Assembly (NCBI RefSeq): GCF_000516515.1
Contig: NZ_KI911784.1
Span: forward strand, 868,001-932,000
DNA length: 64,000 bases
Direction of reading: 5' to 3'
From: Chloroflexus sp. Y-396-1
Lineage (GTDB): Bacteria; Chloroflexota; Chloroflexia; Chloroflexales; Chloroflexaceae
This document shows positions 9,072 to 18,701 of the stretch, in pieces. Every line of letters starts with the position of its first letter. Within the stretch, counting starts at the first letter, position 1. The translations under genes were made by a program, and so were the position numbers. Below the pieces are notes generated by a model. It ran no database searches. It was not told where the DNA came from and saw only the letters and a program-made list of their open reading frames with translations.

Positions 9072-11150
9072 TCAGGGGATAGCACTGGCCTGCACTCGAT
9101 AGATGACAATCCCATCTTGAGCAAACACGACTTCATAACCAGCTTGACCGGCAAAGTGTTCGGGGCGCAATGGGCCAGCAGGTGACGTGTAGATGTAATC
9201 AATTCGTTCAGCAGCGATGAGCCGAGCAAGATCGACGGCCTGACCGTTGCCAAAATCAATAATTTGTTGACTGCGCTGCTGGGTCGCTTGCACTTCGTCC
9301 ACCTCACTATGAACGAAAAGCACCGGTGGCGTGCTCGTCCAGCGTCCGGTGAGCGGTAAAATCCACCAGCCACCATCGGTACCGCGGGCTACACCGGGCA
9401 ACCACGGTGCAGCATTGATCAGAAACCGTGCCGTTGGCGGAGTGTGTTCGGCAATCCACGCGAGTGCCGCCCGATCGGCGGCAGTTGCCAGAACTGTCAC
9501 CGGATTAACAATTGAGCGCTGCTGGTATGCCCCCCAAAGCGTGAGCGTCAACAACCCAACCGCACCGCCAATCAACCACCGACGGCGAGTGATCGGCCAT
9601 ATCAGCGCGATACCACCGATCAGATTACTGATCGGCAGAAAAAGACTGATTGCCGCAATATCAACCGGCAAGAGCCAGAGAAAAGGGAAGCGGATTGTCG
9701 CCGGATTGACGGCCAGCAAGAGCATACCTATACCGGTTATCCACCATTTGCGCCAGGCAATGGCGTACATAATTAAAACGACCCCGATCAGTGGCGCAAG
9801 ATAGCTGATCAACCACAAATTCGTTAGTACGACCAGACCCCCAACCCAGAGTACTATCACGGCCACTGCTTGTTGACGATAGATCAGCCCAATCATCCCT
9901 CCAAGCAGTGCCAAAGCTACCAGCCATTCGTTTGGCCCTATCCACATCAAATCGTAGCTCAACTGCACATACGAACCACCACTCGTTAAACTACGGGCGC
10001 CTGTCGCCGCCGGTAACAGTACCCGCCGTAACAGTAAGAGCCACCACGGTCCGGCGAGAACCAGTGCTAACAGACCGACGAATCCCGTTTCGAGAATATG
10101 CAGACCAATCCGCGAGCGCGTTTGGCGCAACGCCCAAACTATACTCTGCGCAGCAACGAAGGCGCCACCAAAGACAAACATCCGCATGTGAACCAGACTT
10201 AACCCAGTAACGATGACGGTGCTCAGCAAGAGCCAGCCAAATTGTTCACGTCGTGATCCGGCGTACAGTCCATTACGCCAGCATATCGCTAGAGCAGCGA
10301 TAAGCAATAAGCCACTTAACTGCGTATATCTGCCCCACGACACATAGTATGCGGGCATCCACGAGATACAACCCACAACCGCAGCCGCAATCACTGCTGC
10401 TGATGGTCGTCGCCAACTCAACAAAGCCAACGCAGCCACGGCTATACCTTGCAACCAGTTGAGAAACTGTCCGCTCCACAATATGACTGTCGGCAAATCA
10501 CCACCGCTAAGTTGCCAGGCGGCTGCGATCACCACGTGATAGCCCCAGTGGTATGGCATATCTACAACCGGCAAATAGGGGGTCAGTGTCCACGGTGCCC
10601 GTCCCGTCTCGGCGGCAACTCGTATCATCAGCGCATGATGTACCGAATCAACCCACGCCGGCAACGCCAGATCAGCAATCTGCACGGCCCGCAGCCAGCC
10701 ACTGATCGCCAGTACGATGACCAGAAGCCAGGTCATTACTGAAGGTAATCTCTGAACTGCTGCCAGATCATGCCATGCCGCACGCAGGGCGACAATCGTT
10801 AAGCCACCTGCGCCAGCAATCAATACCCATGGCGGCAATGCAGTACCGACAGCGGTTAACCACAAGTAGAGGATTGGCAAGACGCTTAGACCGATACCAT
10901 TCCAGATGACGATACGCACAAGCCAGTGATGGCGAGAGCCAGGGAAGCAACGTTCGAGCACATACCCTGGCACGATCAACCAGAAACCGGTTGCCAGCAA
11001 TACTCTCCCTGCCGGAACCAGCGCCGCAATCAGGGCTACCGTGAGCACGCTTATCAGCCAGCGCTGACCGGTACTGTACGCCAGCAAACGCACCTCTTGT
11101 TGCGGCTGTGTGTCTTCAATTTCTGGCCGATTGACGTTCCAGGCCGGCAT
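9072..11150 (-). CDS. Large polytopic membrane protein, paralogue of the protein at 15-1658
   Basis: 692 residues with about fourteen hydrophobic segments. Shares with the 547-residue protein at the window start the segment YYVSWGRYTQL (there YYVNWGRYTQL), a preceding His-containing loop (DSVHHALM versus DSYHHTVI), and a C-terminal soluble stretch with TDGGWWILPLTGRW. These three anchors in the same order show common descent, although this copy has an extra hydrophobic N-terminal block of about 150 residues. The family resembles GT-C enzymes that use polyprenyl-phosphate sugars, but the usual DxD/ExD motif is not obvious. The ATG at 11150 has only a weak ribosome binding site. It converges on the permease gene ending at 8902. 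Function inferred only at fold level. Confidence 0.7.
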   Translation of the reverse strand: MPAWNVNRPEIEDTQPQQEVRLLAYSTGQRWLISVLTVALIAALVPAGRVLLATGFWLIVPGYVLERCFPGSRHHWLVRIVIWNGIGLSVLPILYLWLTAVGTALPPWVLIAGAGGLTIVALRAAWHDLAAVQRLPSVMTWLLVIVLAISGWLRAVQIADLALPAWVDSVHHALMIRVAAETGRAPWTLTPYLPVVDMPYHWGYHVVIAAAWQLSGGDLPTVILWSGQFLNWLQGIAVAALALLSWRRPSAAVIAAAVVGCISWMPAYYVSWGRYTQLSGLLLIAALAICWRNGLYAGSRREQFGWLLLSTVIVTGLSLVHMRMFVFGGAFVAAQSIVWALRQTRSRIGLHILETGFVGLLALVLAGPWWLLLLRRVLLPAATGARSLTSGGSYVQLSYDLMWIGPNEWLVALALLGGMIGLIYRQQAVAVIVLWVGGLVVLTNLWLISYLAPLIGVVLIMYAIAWRKWWITGIGMLLLAVNPATIRFPFLWLLPVDIAAISLFLPISNLIGGIALIWPITRRRWLIGGAVGLLTLTLWGAYQQRSIVNPVTVLATAADRAALAWIAEHTPPTARFLINAAPWLPGVARGTDGGWWILPLTGRWTSTPPVLFVHSEVDEVQATQQRSQQIIDFGNGQAVDLARLIAAERIDYIYTSPAGPLRPEHFAGQAGYEVVFAQDGIVIYRVQASAIP

Positions 11151-11244
11151 ACGTAGTTACCTATTGTGGTGAAGAAGTGTGGAGTGAGCGCGAACACATC
11201 TGAATAAACAAAGAACATACAGCTAATCTAAACACATTATCGAA

Positions 11245-11265
11245 GGCGGGCCAGGAACACCCGCC
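11245..11265 (-). terminator. Short palindrome GGCGGG...CCCGCC downstream of 11297-11614
   Basis: Six-base arms at 11245-11250 and 11260-11265 around a 9-base loop, 31 bases beyond the stop of the small membrane gene on the minus strand. There is no good T-run, so it may be a dispersed palindrome rather than a true terminator. A similar palindrome with the same flanking CCCC lies at 51736-51760. Confidence 0.35.
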
Positions 11266-11296
11266 CCTACCTTCTATTTCCTAGACACAGTCTCCC

Positions 11297-11614
11297 CTAC
11301 CGCACCAGCCAAAAGATCAAACCAACCACAACCACTGCAATTACCAGTAACAGGGCGAGCAATTTCGCTTGCTCAACCGAACGGCGACGAGCGAGAAGCG
11401 GACGTGCTTCAGGAGCGTAGGGCACATCCGGCAGTTCGCTTAAGAAGATGGCTCCCAAAGCCGCCGGATTGGAAAACAACGTCTTAAAAAACGTCGTAAT
11501 CAACTGCCGGGCAGTGATCAGTGGTGGCGCCCAGTATGCCTCTTCTGGCGTTAAGGGTCGCCCGGTCAAAGCGCAACGCAGTTCGGTGGTTGTTTCATCG
11601 TCAGGCAAAGACAT
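11297..11614 (-). CDS. Small tail-anchored membrane protein, unknown function
   Basis: 105 residues. The ATG at 11614 is chosen because AAGGAGG precedes it at correct spacing; a longer reading would overlap the aminotransferase gene by 170 bases. The N-terminus has RCALTGRPLTPEEAYWAPPL, a short region that could fold around conserved Pro/Trp residues. The last 25 residues are a membrane span (LLALLLVIAVVVVGLIFWLV) ending in Arg, so the protein is probably anchored by its C-terminus with the rest in the cytoplasm. It follows the aminotransferase gene by only 10 bases and is likely co-transcribed. No family recognised. Confidence 0.65.
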   Translation of the reverse strand: MSLPDDETTTELRCALTGRPLTPEEAYWAPPLITARQLITTFFKTLFSNPAALGAIFLSELPDVPYAPEARPLLARRRSVEQAKLLALLLVIAVVVVGLIFWLVR

Positions 11615-11624
11615 ACTGCCCTCC

Positions 11625-12785
11625 TTACGCAATACGCCGGACAAATCGCTCAATCCGCTCAAGCGCCTCTTCAATCTTGTTGAGTGCAGTAGCATAACAG
11701 GCACGCACAAAGCCAGCACCACTCGGCCCAAAAGCATCACCTGGCACAACGGCAACCTGCTCGCTGTGGAGCAACTGTTCACAAAAGGCTTCACTGCTCA
11801 GACCAAGGTGGCTGACCTGTGGAAAGGCATAAAATGCCCCCTGTGGCTCAAACGTCGGCAAGCCAATACTGTTCAATCCTGAGACGATCACCTGCCGCCG
11901 ACGGTTGTATTCGCGCACCATCGCCTGCACTGCCTCTTCACCGTGCAGCAGCGCTTCTAGGCCAGCATACTGGCTCATAGTTGGCGCCGACATAATCGCA
12001 TACTGATGAAATTTCCGTACTGCGGCAGTGATCTCCGCTGGTGCAGCCAGCCAACCGAGCCGCCAACCGGTCATCGCATATGCTTTCGAGAAGCCGCCTA
12101 GTAAAACGGTACGTTCACGCATACCGGGTAATGACGCGAAACATGTGTGTTCTACTCCGTACACCAGTCGGTCGTAGATTTCATCGGAGATAACAATGAG
12201 ATCGTGACGTTCGGCAACAGCCGCAACTTCGAGCAGACGTTCACGGCTAAGAACTGCACCTGTCGGATTATTCGGATAGCCAATCAGAATCGCCTTCGTG
12301 CGCGGAGTTACCGCCGCTTCTAGTGCAGTTCCGCTTACTTGAAAACCATCAGCCGCCGATGTTGGCACATACACCACTCGCGCATCGGCGAAGGTAACAC
12401 AGGCCGGATAGGCGACGAAGCAGGGTTCCGGGATCAGCACTTCATCGTCGGGATCGAGGAGCGCCAGCGCTGCACCCAACATTGCCTCGCTCACCCCAAC
12501 GGTGATTAGAAGTTCACTTTCCGGATCGTACCGTACGCCATAACGTCGTGCCAGATGGTCGGCAAGGGCGATCCGTAGTTCGAGCAAACCAGAATTAGAG
12601 GTGTAGGCAGTGGTACGATCAATCGAAGCCTGACCAGCAGCACGAATTCGCTCAGGCGTGATAAAATCAGGCTCGCCAACACCGAGCGAGATGACATCGG
12701 GCATCGTCGCGGCAATATCGAAAAAGCGGCGAATGCCAGATGGCGGAACGGCGCGGATGCGTCGTGCAATACGTTGGCTGTTCAT
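11625..12785 (-). CDS. Class I/II PLP-dependent aminotransferase
   Basis: Cytoplasmic fold-type I transaminase of 386 residues, close to the usual 380-400. The pyridoxal-phosphate lysine is in GGFSKAYAMTGWRLGWL. The cofactor Asn/Asp/Tyr set is represented by GYPNNPTGAV and VISDEIYDRLVY, and the C-terminal Arg that binds the substrate carboxylate is likely in GFVRACYA. The N-terminus (RIRAVPPSGIRRFFDIAATM) and VISLGVGEPDF match the aspartate/aromatic aminotransferase subgroup often annotated as PatA or AspC-like. ATG at 12785 with AAGGAGA upstream. It is divergent from the 12846 gene with 60 bases between them. The amino donor and acceptor cannot be told from motifs alone. Confidence 0.9.
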   Translation of the reverse strand: MNSQRIARRIRAVPPSGIRRFFDIAATMPDVISLGVGEPDFITPERIRAAGQASIDRTTAYTSNSGLLELRIALADHLARRYGVRYDPESELLITVGVSEAMLGAALALLDPDDEVLIPEPCFVAYPACVTFADARVVYVPTSAADGFQVSGTALEAAVTPRTKAILIGYPNNPTGAVLSRERLLEVAAVAERHDLIVISDEIYDRLVYGVEHTCFASLPGMRERTVLLGGFSKAYAMTGWRLGWLAAPAEITAAVRKFHQYAIMSAPTMSQYAGLEALLHGEEAVQAMVREYNRRRQVIVSGLNSIGLPTFEPQGAFYAFPQVSHLGLSSEAFCEQLLHSEQVAVVPGDAFGPSGAGFVRACYATALNKIEEALERIERFVRRIA

Positions 12786-12845
12786 AACGGGTCTCCTTTA
12801 GCGTGAACGCTGAGCCTCATCGCTCAACGTTTGTTATCTTACCAT

Positions 12846-15248
12846 ATGCGTTCTGCACTCTTCATCGGACGTTGGTTGATAACGAGTACGCTGGTCGGAT
12901 TGATCGCCATCTACCTTTGGTATGCGAGCGATCATGTCCGTCTTTTACTCGGTTTCCCTTTTCCACTCGATTACGGAGAGGGGCCGCTCCTGGCACAGAT
13001 ACAGCAACTCCTTGCCAAACGGGCACTCTGGCAAATATATGCTGACCCAGCACAGGCGCCGTTTTTGGTCGTTAATTACCCACCGCTGTACCTTGTCTTC
13101 ACCAGCAGCTTGGCCGGGATAATCGGCGAACCATTGCTAGCCGGACGTATCATAGCGCTCTTCGGTGCTCTGGCAAGCACCGCTGCCCTAGCAGCACTAA
13201 TCGGACGACGTGGAGCTTGGATGTCGTTACTGTGGTTAACCATTCCGGTCGTTCGTGAGTGGATGCCATTAATGCGCGTTGATCTGCTGGGTGTAGCGCT
13301 AGGTTTATGGTCAGTGTGGCTAGCCGGTTGTGAGCGCTTACCGGCAGTTCAGCGTGGCCTACTAGCCGGTCTGTTGGCCGTTGGCTGCCTTCTGACCAAA
13401 CCATCACTGATTGCCGGGCCAGCGGCTGCGGCTGCTATGTTGTCCGTCGCATGGTACCGCTCTCATTCCCAACCAGCATCAACAGCGGCAAAAGCAGCCA
13501 TCACGTATGTCACGACCGTTGGTCTGGTTGGCGGCAGCATCGTTGCCGGGCTGTCGTGGCTAAGCAATGGCTGGTTTCTCATGCACGTTGTTGCGGCTAA
13601 CGCTAATCGTTGGGAAGCCAGCCTAGCTACCGATTTCTGGCGACAACAGTTGGGGTTGCGGTGGCCGCTATTACTAACTGCGCTCATCGGTGGTATCACG
13701 ATCTGGTATAGTCCTCGGCGGGCAGTACTTATCCCAGCACTAATATACTTATTGGCCGGAACTATCGAGGCTATTGGTGTCGGTAAAGTCGGTGCATATG
13801 CCAACTACTTCTTTGAATGGTACGCTGCTTTAATCTGGCTGAGTGGTGCAGGGTGGTCTGTCCAAACGTCCTCCTATCCAGGTACACGACCTCTGCTAAG
13901 CATCTTGACCGTTCTCAGCCTCCTCTACTATCCTCCACTTTGGGATGCCAATCGCCTACGACCAGCAGGTTTGATCGAGCCAAGTCCACCTCGTTTTGTC
14001 CTGGGGAACTACGGGTTGTGGGCCGATGCGCAACGTGAGGCAGCGGTCTTAGCCGCACTGAACCGCACGACTGCCGCACTAACCGACGAGCTACAAGCAT
14101 CTGGTGGTGTCATCTTTACCGATCTGCCCGGCCTAGCCAGCGGTGCTGGCCTGACCGCCCGTATCCCCGTGTTTGAGTTTCGTCAACTGCTCGATCAGGG
14201 ATACGTTGATCAGACCACCGTGCTATACGAGCTGGCCAACGGCAAATTTCCTCTCATTCTACTTGATTACCTTGGTAATTGGCTGACCCCAGAAATGATT
14301 GCGATCATTCGTCATCGCTACGCCCAGGACGGGGCACTAGGCGTGATTGACCGTTACCGACCAATTGCAACCGGTGTAACGCGGTCACCATTACACCCTC
14401 TGATTGGTGGCGGTGTCGCGCTGGTTGGCGTACAAATCGTACCACCAACCACAGACACCTACGAGCCGGGTGATCTTGTGGTCTTGAACCTCCTTTGGCA
14501 GCGAACAGATCCCGCACCAGCGGATGATCTCACGGTTGTGGTGCAATTACGCACTGCCGATGAGCGTCTCATATCGCAGTATGAACGTCCATTGGTCTAT
14601 GGCGCGTTGCCCCCATCGCGCTGGCCAGAGTCATCTTCCATCGACCATCTGCAACCCATTACATTACCACCAGCATTACCACCCGGCGACTATCTCCTCA
14701 CCGTGAGTTTGCACGACGGGCATGGAAATACGATAGCTGCCCCCCAACCGGTTGTCAGAATACCGGTTGCCGCACAGGGTGGCATGTTCTTCACCGAGAC
14801 TGGCTATTTTGTGCCGGCTACCTTCATGCGCGCCTGGGCCGAATCTGGCGCCGTGGAACGGGGTGGTTGGCCACTGACCCCTGCCGTTCCATTCGCCTGG
14901 GGCTGGCTACAATGTTTTGAACGCATCTGCCTTGAATGGCGTGAAGGTATCATCCAAATGCGACCACTAGGCGTTGAACTTTACCTGGCCGAGACGATGC
15001 GCAGTGAACGATGTAACGATAACTCGCCAGCAACTGGCATTTGTGCTGATTTTTCTATACCCGAAGAGATTAGCGCTACACTCGGTCAGGTGCTGAGCGG
15101 TGAGATATTACGGAACGGCTGGATTGTGCAGTGGACAGAGTACGCTCGCCTGGAACGCAGCCCCGACGGTACAACCTTTAGTCTTGGCCGTTTGGGCGAT
15201 GAAACGCTGCGGCTCCCACCAGGTATGCGCTATCGCTGGCCGGAATAG
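12846..15248 (+). CDS. Large membrane protein, glycosyltransferase-39-like N-terminus plus extracellular C-terminal domains
   Basis: About 800 residues. The first 390 carry around ten membrane spans with an early FPLDYGEGPLLAQIQ loop; the acidic DYGEG loop after the first span is the place where GT39/PMT-type enzymes hold their catalytic Asp/Glu. The remaining 400 residues are soluble. They include a beta-sandwich-like region (DLVVLNLLWQR, PPGDYLLTVSLHDG) and a final module with ATFMRAWAESGAVERGGWPL and WLQCFERICLEWREG, reminiscent of the repeated F..W...GG..fG.P units of Chloroflexi surface proteins. The ATG at 12846 is preferred to a TTG at 12831. There is no clear Shine-Dalgarno, and a TATCTT box seven bases upstream hints at a leaderless message. 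Glycan assembly role is inferred. Confidence 0.68.
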   Translation: MRSALFIGRWLITSTLVGLIAIYLWYASDHVRLLLGFPFPLDYGEGPLLAQIQQLLAKRALWQIYADPAQAPFLVVNYPPLYLVFTSSLAGIIGEPLLAGRIIALFGALASTAALAALIGRRGAWMSLLWLTIPVVREWMPLMRVDLLGVALGLWSVWLAGCERLPAVQRGLLAGLLAVGCLLTKPSLIAGPAAAAAMLSVAWYRSHSQPASTAAKAAITYVTTVGLVGGSIVAGLSWLSNGWFLMHVVAANANRWEASLATDFWRQQLGLRWPLLLTALIGGITIWYSPRRAVLIPALIYLLAGTIEAIGVGKVGAYANYFFEWYAALIWLSGAGWSVQTSSYPGTRPLLSILTVLSLLYYPPLWDANRLRPAGLIEPSPPRFVLGNYGLWADAQREAAVLAALNRTTAALTDELQASGGVIFTDLPGLASGAGLTARIPVFEFRQLLDQGYVDQTTVLYELANGKFPLILLDYLGNWLTPEMIAIIRHRYAQDGALGVIDRYRPIATGVTRSPLHPLIGGGVALVGVQIVPPTTDTYEPGDLVVLNLLWQRTDPAPADDLTVVVQLRTADERLISQYERPLVYGALPPSRWPESSSIDHLQPITLPPALPPGDYLLTVSLHDGHGNTIAAPQPVVRIPVAAQGGMFFTETGYFVPATFMRAWAESGAVERGGWPLTPAVPFAWGWLQCFERICLEWREGIIQMRPLGVELYLAETMRSERCNDNSPATGICADFSIPEEISATLGQVLSGEILRNGWIVQWTEYARLERSPDGTTFSLGRLGDETLRLPPGMRYRWPE

Positions 15249-15371
15249 GAGTCTATCCGAAACATCCTGCTGCGGAAGCGGAGCCGCATGCGTTGCCCGC
15301 CACCGGTTCCCTGATCAGCATGGCGATGTCAAGGCCGAGACTCAGCAAAAGCCTAGGGTTGTGACACGCTC

Positions 15372-15844
15372 TGAGAGCATGATCAAAAACCTAGATGCTG
15401 CGGAGCACGCTTGGCGGCCCTCACCTTCCCCCCTAGCCCCCTTCCACTCCCACGCTGCGGGAGAGAAAGGGGGAGATGGTAGGGGATAGCCGATAGCGGC
15501 CTAGTGGGGGTACCTGAACTCCCACGCTGCGGGAGAGGAAGGGGGAGATGGTAGGGGGTAGCCGATAGCGGCCTAGTGGGGTACCTGAACTCCCACGCTG
15601 CGGGAGAGGAAGGGGGAGATGGTAGGGGATAGCCGATAGCGGCCTAGTGGGGGTACCTGAACTCCCACGCTGCGGGAGAGGAAGGGGGAGATGGTAGCCC
15701 CTCACCTTCCCTTTGCCCCCTTCCGCTAACGGAAGGGGAAAGGTGGGGGCTGGAGAAAAAGAACGATGGCAAGCCCCTTACGCAATGGTTGCACGGGCAC
15801 GGTATGTTCCCGATAAGAAATCCAGGTTTTTGTTCACGCTTTGA
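15372..15844. repeat. Dispersed repeat element, copy A, with imperfect 20-bp terminal inverted repeats
   Basis: The left end (15372-15391) and the reverse complement of the right end (15825-15844) match at 16 of 20 positions; both finish inward with CAAAAACC. The interior holds CCTCACCTTCCCCC-type purine/pyrimidine palindromes, the tandem array and a conserved right module (GGTTGCACGGGCACGGTATG, 15788-15807). The same right module is found at 63480-63540 and, inverted, at 44871-44935. The left neighbour 15262-15373 matches the right part of the copy at 44871-45177, so this locus is composite. Confidence 0.75.
15447..15697. repeat. 72-bp tandem repeat, about 3.5 units
   Basis: Units begin at 15447, 15519, 15590 and 15662 (lengths 72, 71, 72 and a 36-base partial). 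Each starts CTCCCACGCTGCGGGAG, itself a short hairpin, and ends GGGTACCTGAA. Units are nearly identical, with one-base changes only, so the expansion is recent. It has no spacers and is not a CRISPR array. Confidence 0.93.
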
Positions 15845-15929
15845 GAACACCACAAAGCCCTAATGGGAAGGAAAGGGGTACTAGGAGGCGTAGTGCAGCA
15901 TCGTGTTTAGGGTTTTGGTCGTACTAAAA

Positions 15930-15966
15930 CTAGCGAGGGGTGAGCTGCATACTCACCCCTCGCTAG
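15930..15966 (-). terminator. Rho-independent terminator of ftsH
   Basis: Perfect 15-base stem: CTAGCGAGGGGTGAG at 15930-15944 pairs with 15952-15966 across a 7-base loop. On the minus strand it is followed by TTTTAGTAC. It lies 26 bases past the ftsH stop. Confidence 0.88.
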
Positions 15967-15991
15967 CACCAATCAATGTGTATTGCAACAA

Positions 15992-17956
15992 TTATGCCGG
16001 TAGCGGATTAGTACCGCCGAGCCCCATCTGAGGCGCATCGGGTTGGGTTGAGCGTTCTCCAGTGCGCCCATTCGGAGTGCTGCTCTTGCTCAAATCGATT
16101 GCCAGTGGCTTGACGCGCCGGATCAGCTCTTCAAGCTGTTCACCATCGAGGGTCTCGTATTCAAGCAAGGCATTCGCCATATCGTCGAGCACTGCCCGGT
16201 TCTGAAGCAGGATTTGCTGCGCTGTCTCATAGGCTTCAGTCACAATGGCACGCACCTCTTCATCGATCTGACGCGCTACCTCATCACCGTAGTTTCGCTG
16301 CTCGCTAATCTCACGACCGAGGAAGATCAACTCTTCCTTCTCGCCGAAGACCATCGGCCCCAGACGCTGACTCATCCCATAGCGCGTCACCATTGCCCGG
16401 GCAATCCGCGTGACTTGCATCAAGTCACCAGAAGCACCTGTGGTGACCTCATCATTGCCGAAAACAATCTCTTCGGCAACACGACCACCCAGCGAGACGG
16501 CCAGACGGGCCTTGAACTGCGACACGGTGCGCAGGTTCAAACTATCTTCATCTGGTAGGAAGAGCGTATAACCACCAGCCTGACCACGCGGGATGATTGT
16601 CACCTTCTGTACTTTGTCGGCCTTCGGCAGAGCTGCACCCACAATTGCGTGACCAGCCTCATGGTATGCAACTACCAGTTTCTGGCGATCGGTCATCACC
16701 CGCGAACGGCGCTCGGGACCGCCAATTGCCACCCGCTCAACCGCGTCCTGGAATTCGGCCATGCTGATCTTGCGCTTCGAGCGACGTGCCGCCAGGATCG
16801 CTGCCTCGTTGACCACATTCATCAGATCGGCACCCGAGAAGCCCGGTGTCTGACGAGCGATGACTTCGAGATTAACATCCTCGGCCAGTGGCTTTCCTCT
16901 GACGTGAACCTTCAGAATATCAATTCGGCCTCGCACATCGGGTGCATCGAGCACAACCTGCCGGTCGAAACGACCAGGGCGAACCAGCGCCGGATCGAGC
17001 ACGTCGGGTCGGTTGGTTGCCGCAATGACGATCACATTCGTGTTGGTATCGAAACCGTCCATCTCAACCAGGATTTGGTTGAGAGTCTGTTCACGTTCAT
17101 CGTGAGAACCACCCAAACCGGCGCCACGCTGCCGACCAACGGCATCAATTTCGTCAATGAAGACAATACATGGTGCATTCCGCTTCGCCTGATCGAACAG
17201 GTCACGAACACGCGAAGCACCAACACCCACAAACATCTCGACGAATTCAGAGCCAGATATGCTGAAGAAAGGCACACCAGCTTCACCGGCGACCGCACGA
17301 GAGAGCAACGTCTTACCGGTACCGGGCGGGCCAACCATCAGCACACCACGCGGAATGCGTGCCCCTAGAGCCGCGAACTTATCGGGATACTTAAGAAATT
17401 CAACAACTTCGGCCAAATCTTGTTTTGCCTCTTCCTGACCTGCCACATCAGCGAAGGTAATTGTGGGCTTGTCACCGGCAAACATCCGCGCCCGGCTCTT
17501 GCCAAAGGACATTGCCTGATTATTGCTCCCCTGGGCCTGCCGCATGAAGAAGACGAAAAACCCAATTAGCAGCAGCGTGGGGAGAAGAATGGTAAAGATA
17601 CTCAACAGACCGCCCCAAGCTGGCGCTGGCTGCACAGTAACGTTAATCGTCCGCCGACCATTCTCATCATACAGCGGCACATTATAATCAGCCAGCAACC
17701 GCATCACGCTGTCTGATGTCTCGACTCGTGAGCGATACTTCTTACCATCCTTATAAGTAACAATAATCTGCTCATCGCCAGCCTGGGCCTGAATTTCACT
17801 GACCAGACCAACCTGAGCATCGGCGATCACGTCAGCGATACCTTTCTCTTCAGTCTGGCTGGCGCCCTGCCCAAAATACTGGAAGAACAGCGCTAACGCT
17901 GCAACCAGAATGATGAGATAGACAAAACTATTCTTCAGCCAACGGTTATCACTCAT
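15992..17956 (-). CDS. ftsH: ATP-dependent zinc metalloprotease FtsH
   Basis: Membrane AAA+ protease that degrades misfolded membrane proteins and short-lived regulators. Of 654 residues, the first span is at 9-27 ([19 protein letters not shown]), a periplasmic domain follows to about 110, and a second span near 115-138 ([21 protein letters not shown]). The AAA module has Walker A GPPGTGKT near 208, Walker [13 protein letters not shown], the pore loop [15 protein letters not shown] and the second region of homology [20 protein letters not shown]. The zinc site is HEAGH near 434. All expected residues are present and the length is typical. It has its own gap (200 bases) from hpt upstream and a strong terminator downstream. 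Chloroflexi often carry several ftsH copies, so this may not be the only one. Confidence 0.97.
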   Translation of the reverse strand: MSDNRWLKNSFVYLIILVAALALFFQYFGQGASQTEEKGIADVIADAQVGLVSEIQAQAGDEQIIVTYKDGKKYRSRVETSDSVMRLLADYNVPLYDENGRRTINVTVQPAPAWGGLLSIFTILLPTLLLIGFFVFFMRQAQGSNNQAMSFGKSRARMFAGDKPTITFADVAGQEEAKQDLAEVVEFLKYPDKFAALGARIPRGVLMVGPPGTGKTLLSRAVAGEAGVPFFSISGSEFVEMFVGVGASRVRDLFDQAKRNAPCIVFIDEIDAVGRQRGAGLGGSHDEREQTLNQILVEMDGFDTNTNVIVIAATNRPDVLDPALVRPGRFDRQVVLDAPDVRGRIDILKVHVRGKPLAEDVNLEVIARQTPGFSGADLMNVVNEAAILAARRSKRKISMAEFQDAVERVAIGGPERRSRVMTDRQKLVVAYHEAGHAIVGAALPKADKVQKVTIIPRGQAGGYTLFLPDEDSLNLRTVSQFKARLAVSLGGRVAEEIVFGNDEVTTGASGDLMQVTRIARAMVTRYGMSQRLGPMVFGEKEELIFLGREISEQRNYGDEVARQIDEEVRAIVTEAYETAQQILLQNRAVLDDMANALLEYETLDGEQLEELIRRVKPLAIDLSKSSTPNGRTGERSTQPDAPQMGLGGTNPLPA

Positions 17957-18156
17957 ATCGTGTCTTTCTAGAGGGGTTGCCTCATATCAGTTTCCGAGCT
18001 AACATCTGATGTTGAGGAGGATACCCCACAACGAAGATATTGCGACTCCGATGACTATCGGCCATCGTTTTTGCCGCTTGTACAGAATTATAACATCAGC
18101 CGATCGCTAGCGGCAAGGGAACAGATTACAGTCAAAGTGTAATCTGGATCACAATA

Positions 18157-18699
18157 TCAAGACTGATAAATCTCTGGGCGCAAGACACCGATAAACGGTA
18201 AGTTGCGATAGCGTTCGGCGTAATCAAGGCCATAGCCGACCACAAAGGCGTTGGGGATGTTGAAACCAATATAATCGACCGGTACATCAGCCGTGCGCCG
18301 GTCTGGTTTGTTGAGTAAGGCACAAATTCGTAAACTGGCCGGATTGCGGCGCAAGAGTTGCGAGCGTAGATAGGCAAGCGTTAACCCACTGTCGATAATA
18401 TCTTCGACAAGCAATACATGGCGATGCGAGATGTCGGTATCGAGGTCTTTGATCAACCGAACGACACCCGATGATTCGGTGCTTGCACCGTAACTGGCGA
18501 CCGCGATGAAATCGATTGCCAGTGGCAGATCGATAGCACGGGCCAGATCGACCATAAACATCGCACACCCTTTGAGTACCCCAACCAGTAACAGGTCATT
18601 GAGGTTGCGGTAATCGGCAGTAATTTCGGCAGCCAACTCGGTCACGCGCTGCTTGAGCCGCTCTTCGTCGATTAAGACGTAATCGATGTCTTGGCGCAT
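18157..18699 (-). CDS. hpt: Hypoxanthine phosphoribosyltransferase
   Basis: Purine salvage enzyme converting hypoxanthine (and usually guanine) with PRPP to IMP or GMP. The PRPP-binding motif is VLLVEDIIDSGLTLAYL near residue 100. The flexible-loop region has ASYGASTESSGVVRL, and the C-terminal base-binding part shows VVGYGLDYAERYRNLP with FIGVL. 180 residues, as usual. The ATG at 18699 is preferred to the GTG at 18705 because AGGAG sits five bases before the ATG and overlaps the GTG. The gene follows tilS with a two-base gap or overlap, the conserved tilS-hpt(-ftsH) order found in many bacteria. Confidence 0.95.
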   Translation of the reverse strand: MRQDIDYVLIDEERLKQRVTELAAEITADYRNLNDLLLVGVLKGCAMFMVDLARAIDLPLAIDFIAVASYGASTESSGVVRLIKDLDTDISHRHVLLVEDIIDSGLTLAYLRSQLLRRNPASLRICALLNKPDRRTADVPVDYIGFNIPNAFVVGYGLDYAERYRNLPFIGVLRPEIYQS

Positions 18700-18701
18700 A
18701 T

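Larger units (their letters stand above)
15249..15991. other. Gene-free repeat region between 15248 and ftsH
   Basis: No credible coding sequence. The stretch holds a decayed copy of a repeat module at 15262-15373, an inverted-repeat-bounded element at 15372-15844 that contains a 72-bp tandem array, and the ftsH terminator. The apparent open frames here are made of the repeats and have no ribosome binding sites. Confidence 0.8.

Noticed and set aside
15433-15705. Open minus-strand frame across the 72-bp repeats encoding a repeated Pro/Leu-rich peptide
   Set aside because: It exists only because the repeat length is a multiple of three in places; no ribosome binding site, and a 71-bp unit breaks the register.
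16649-17368. 239-codon plus-strand frame opposite ftsH
   Set aside because: Shadow of the conserved AAA+ coding sequence; no start context or family match.
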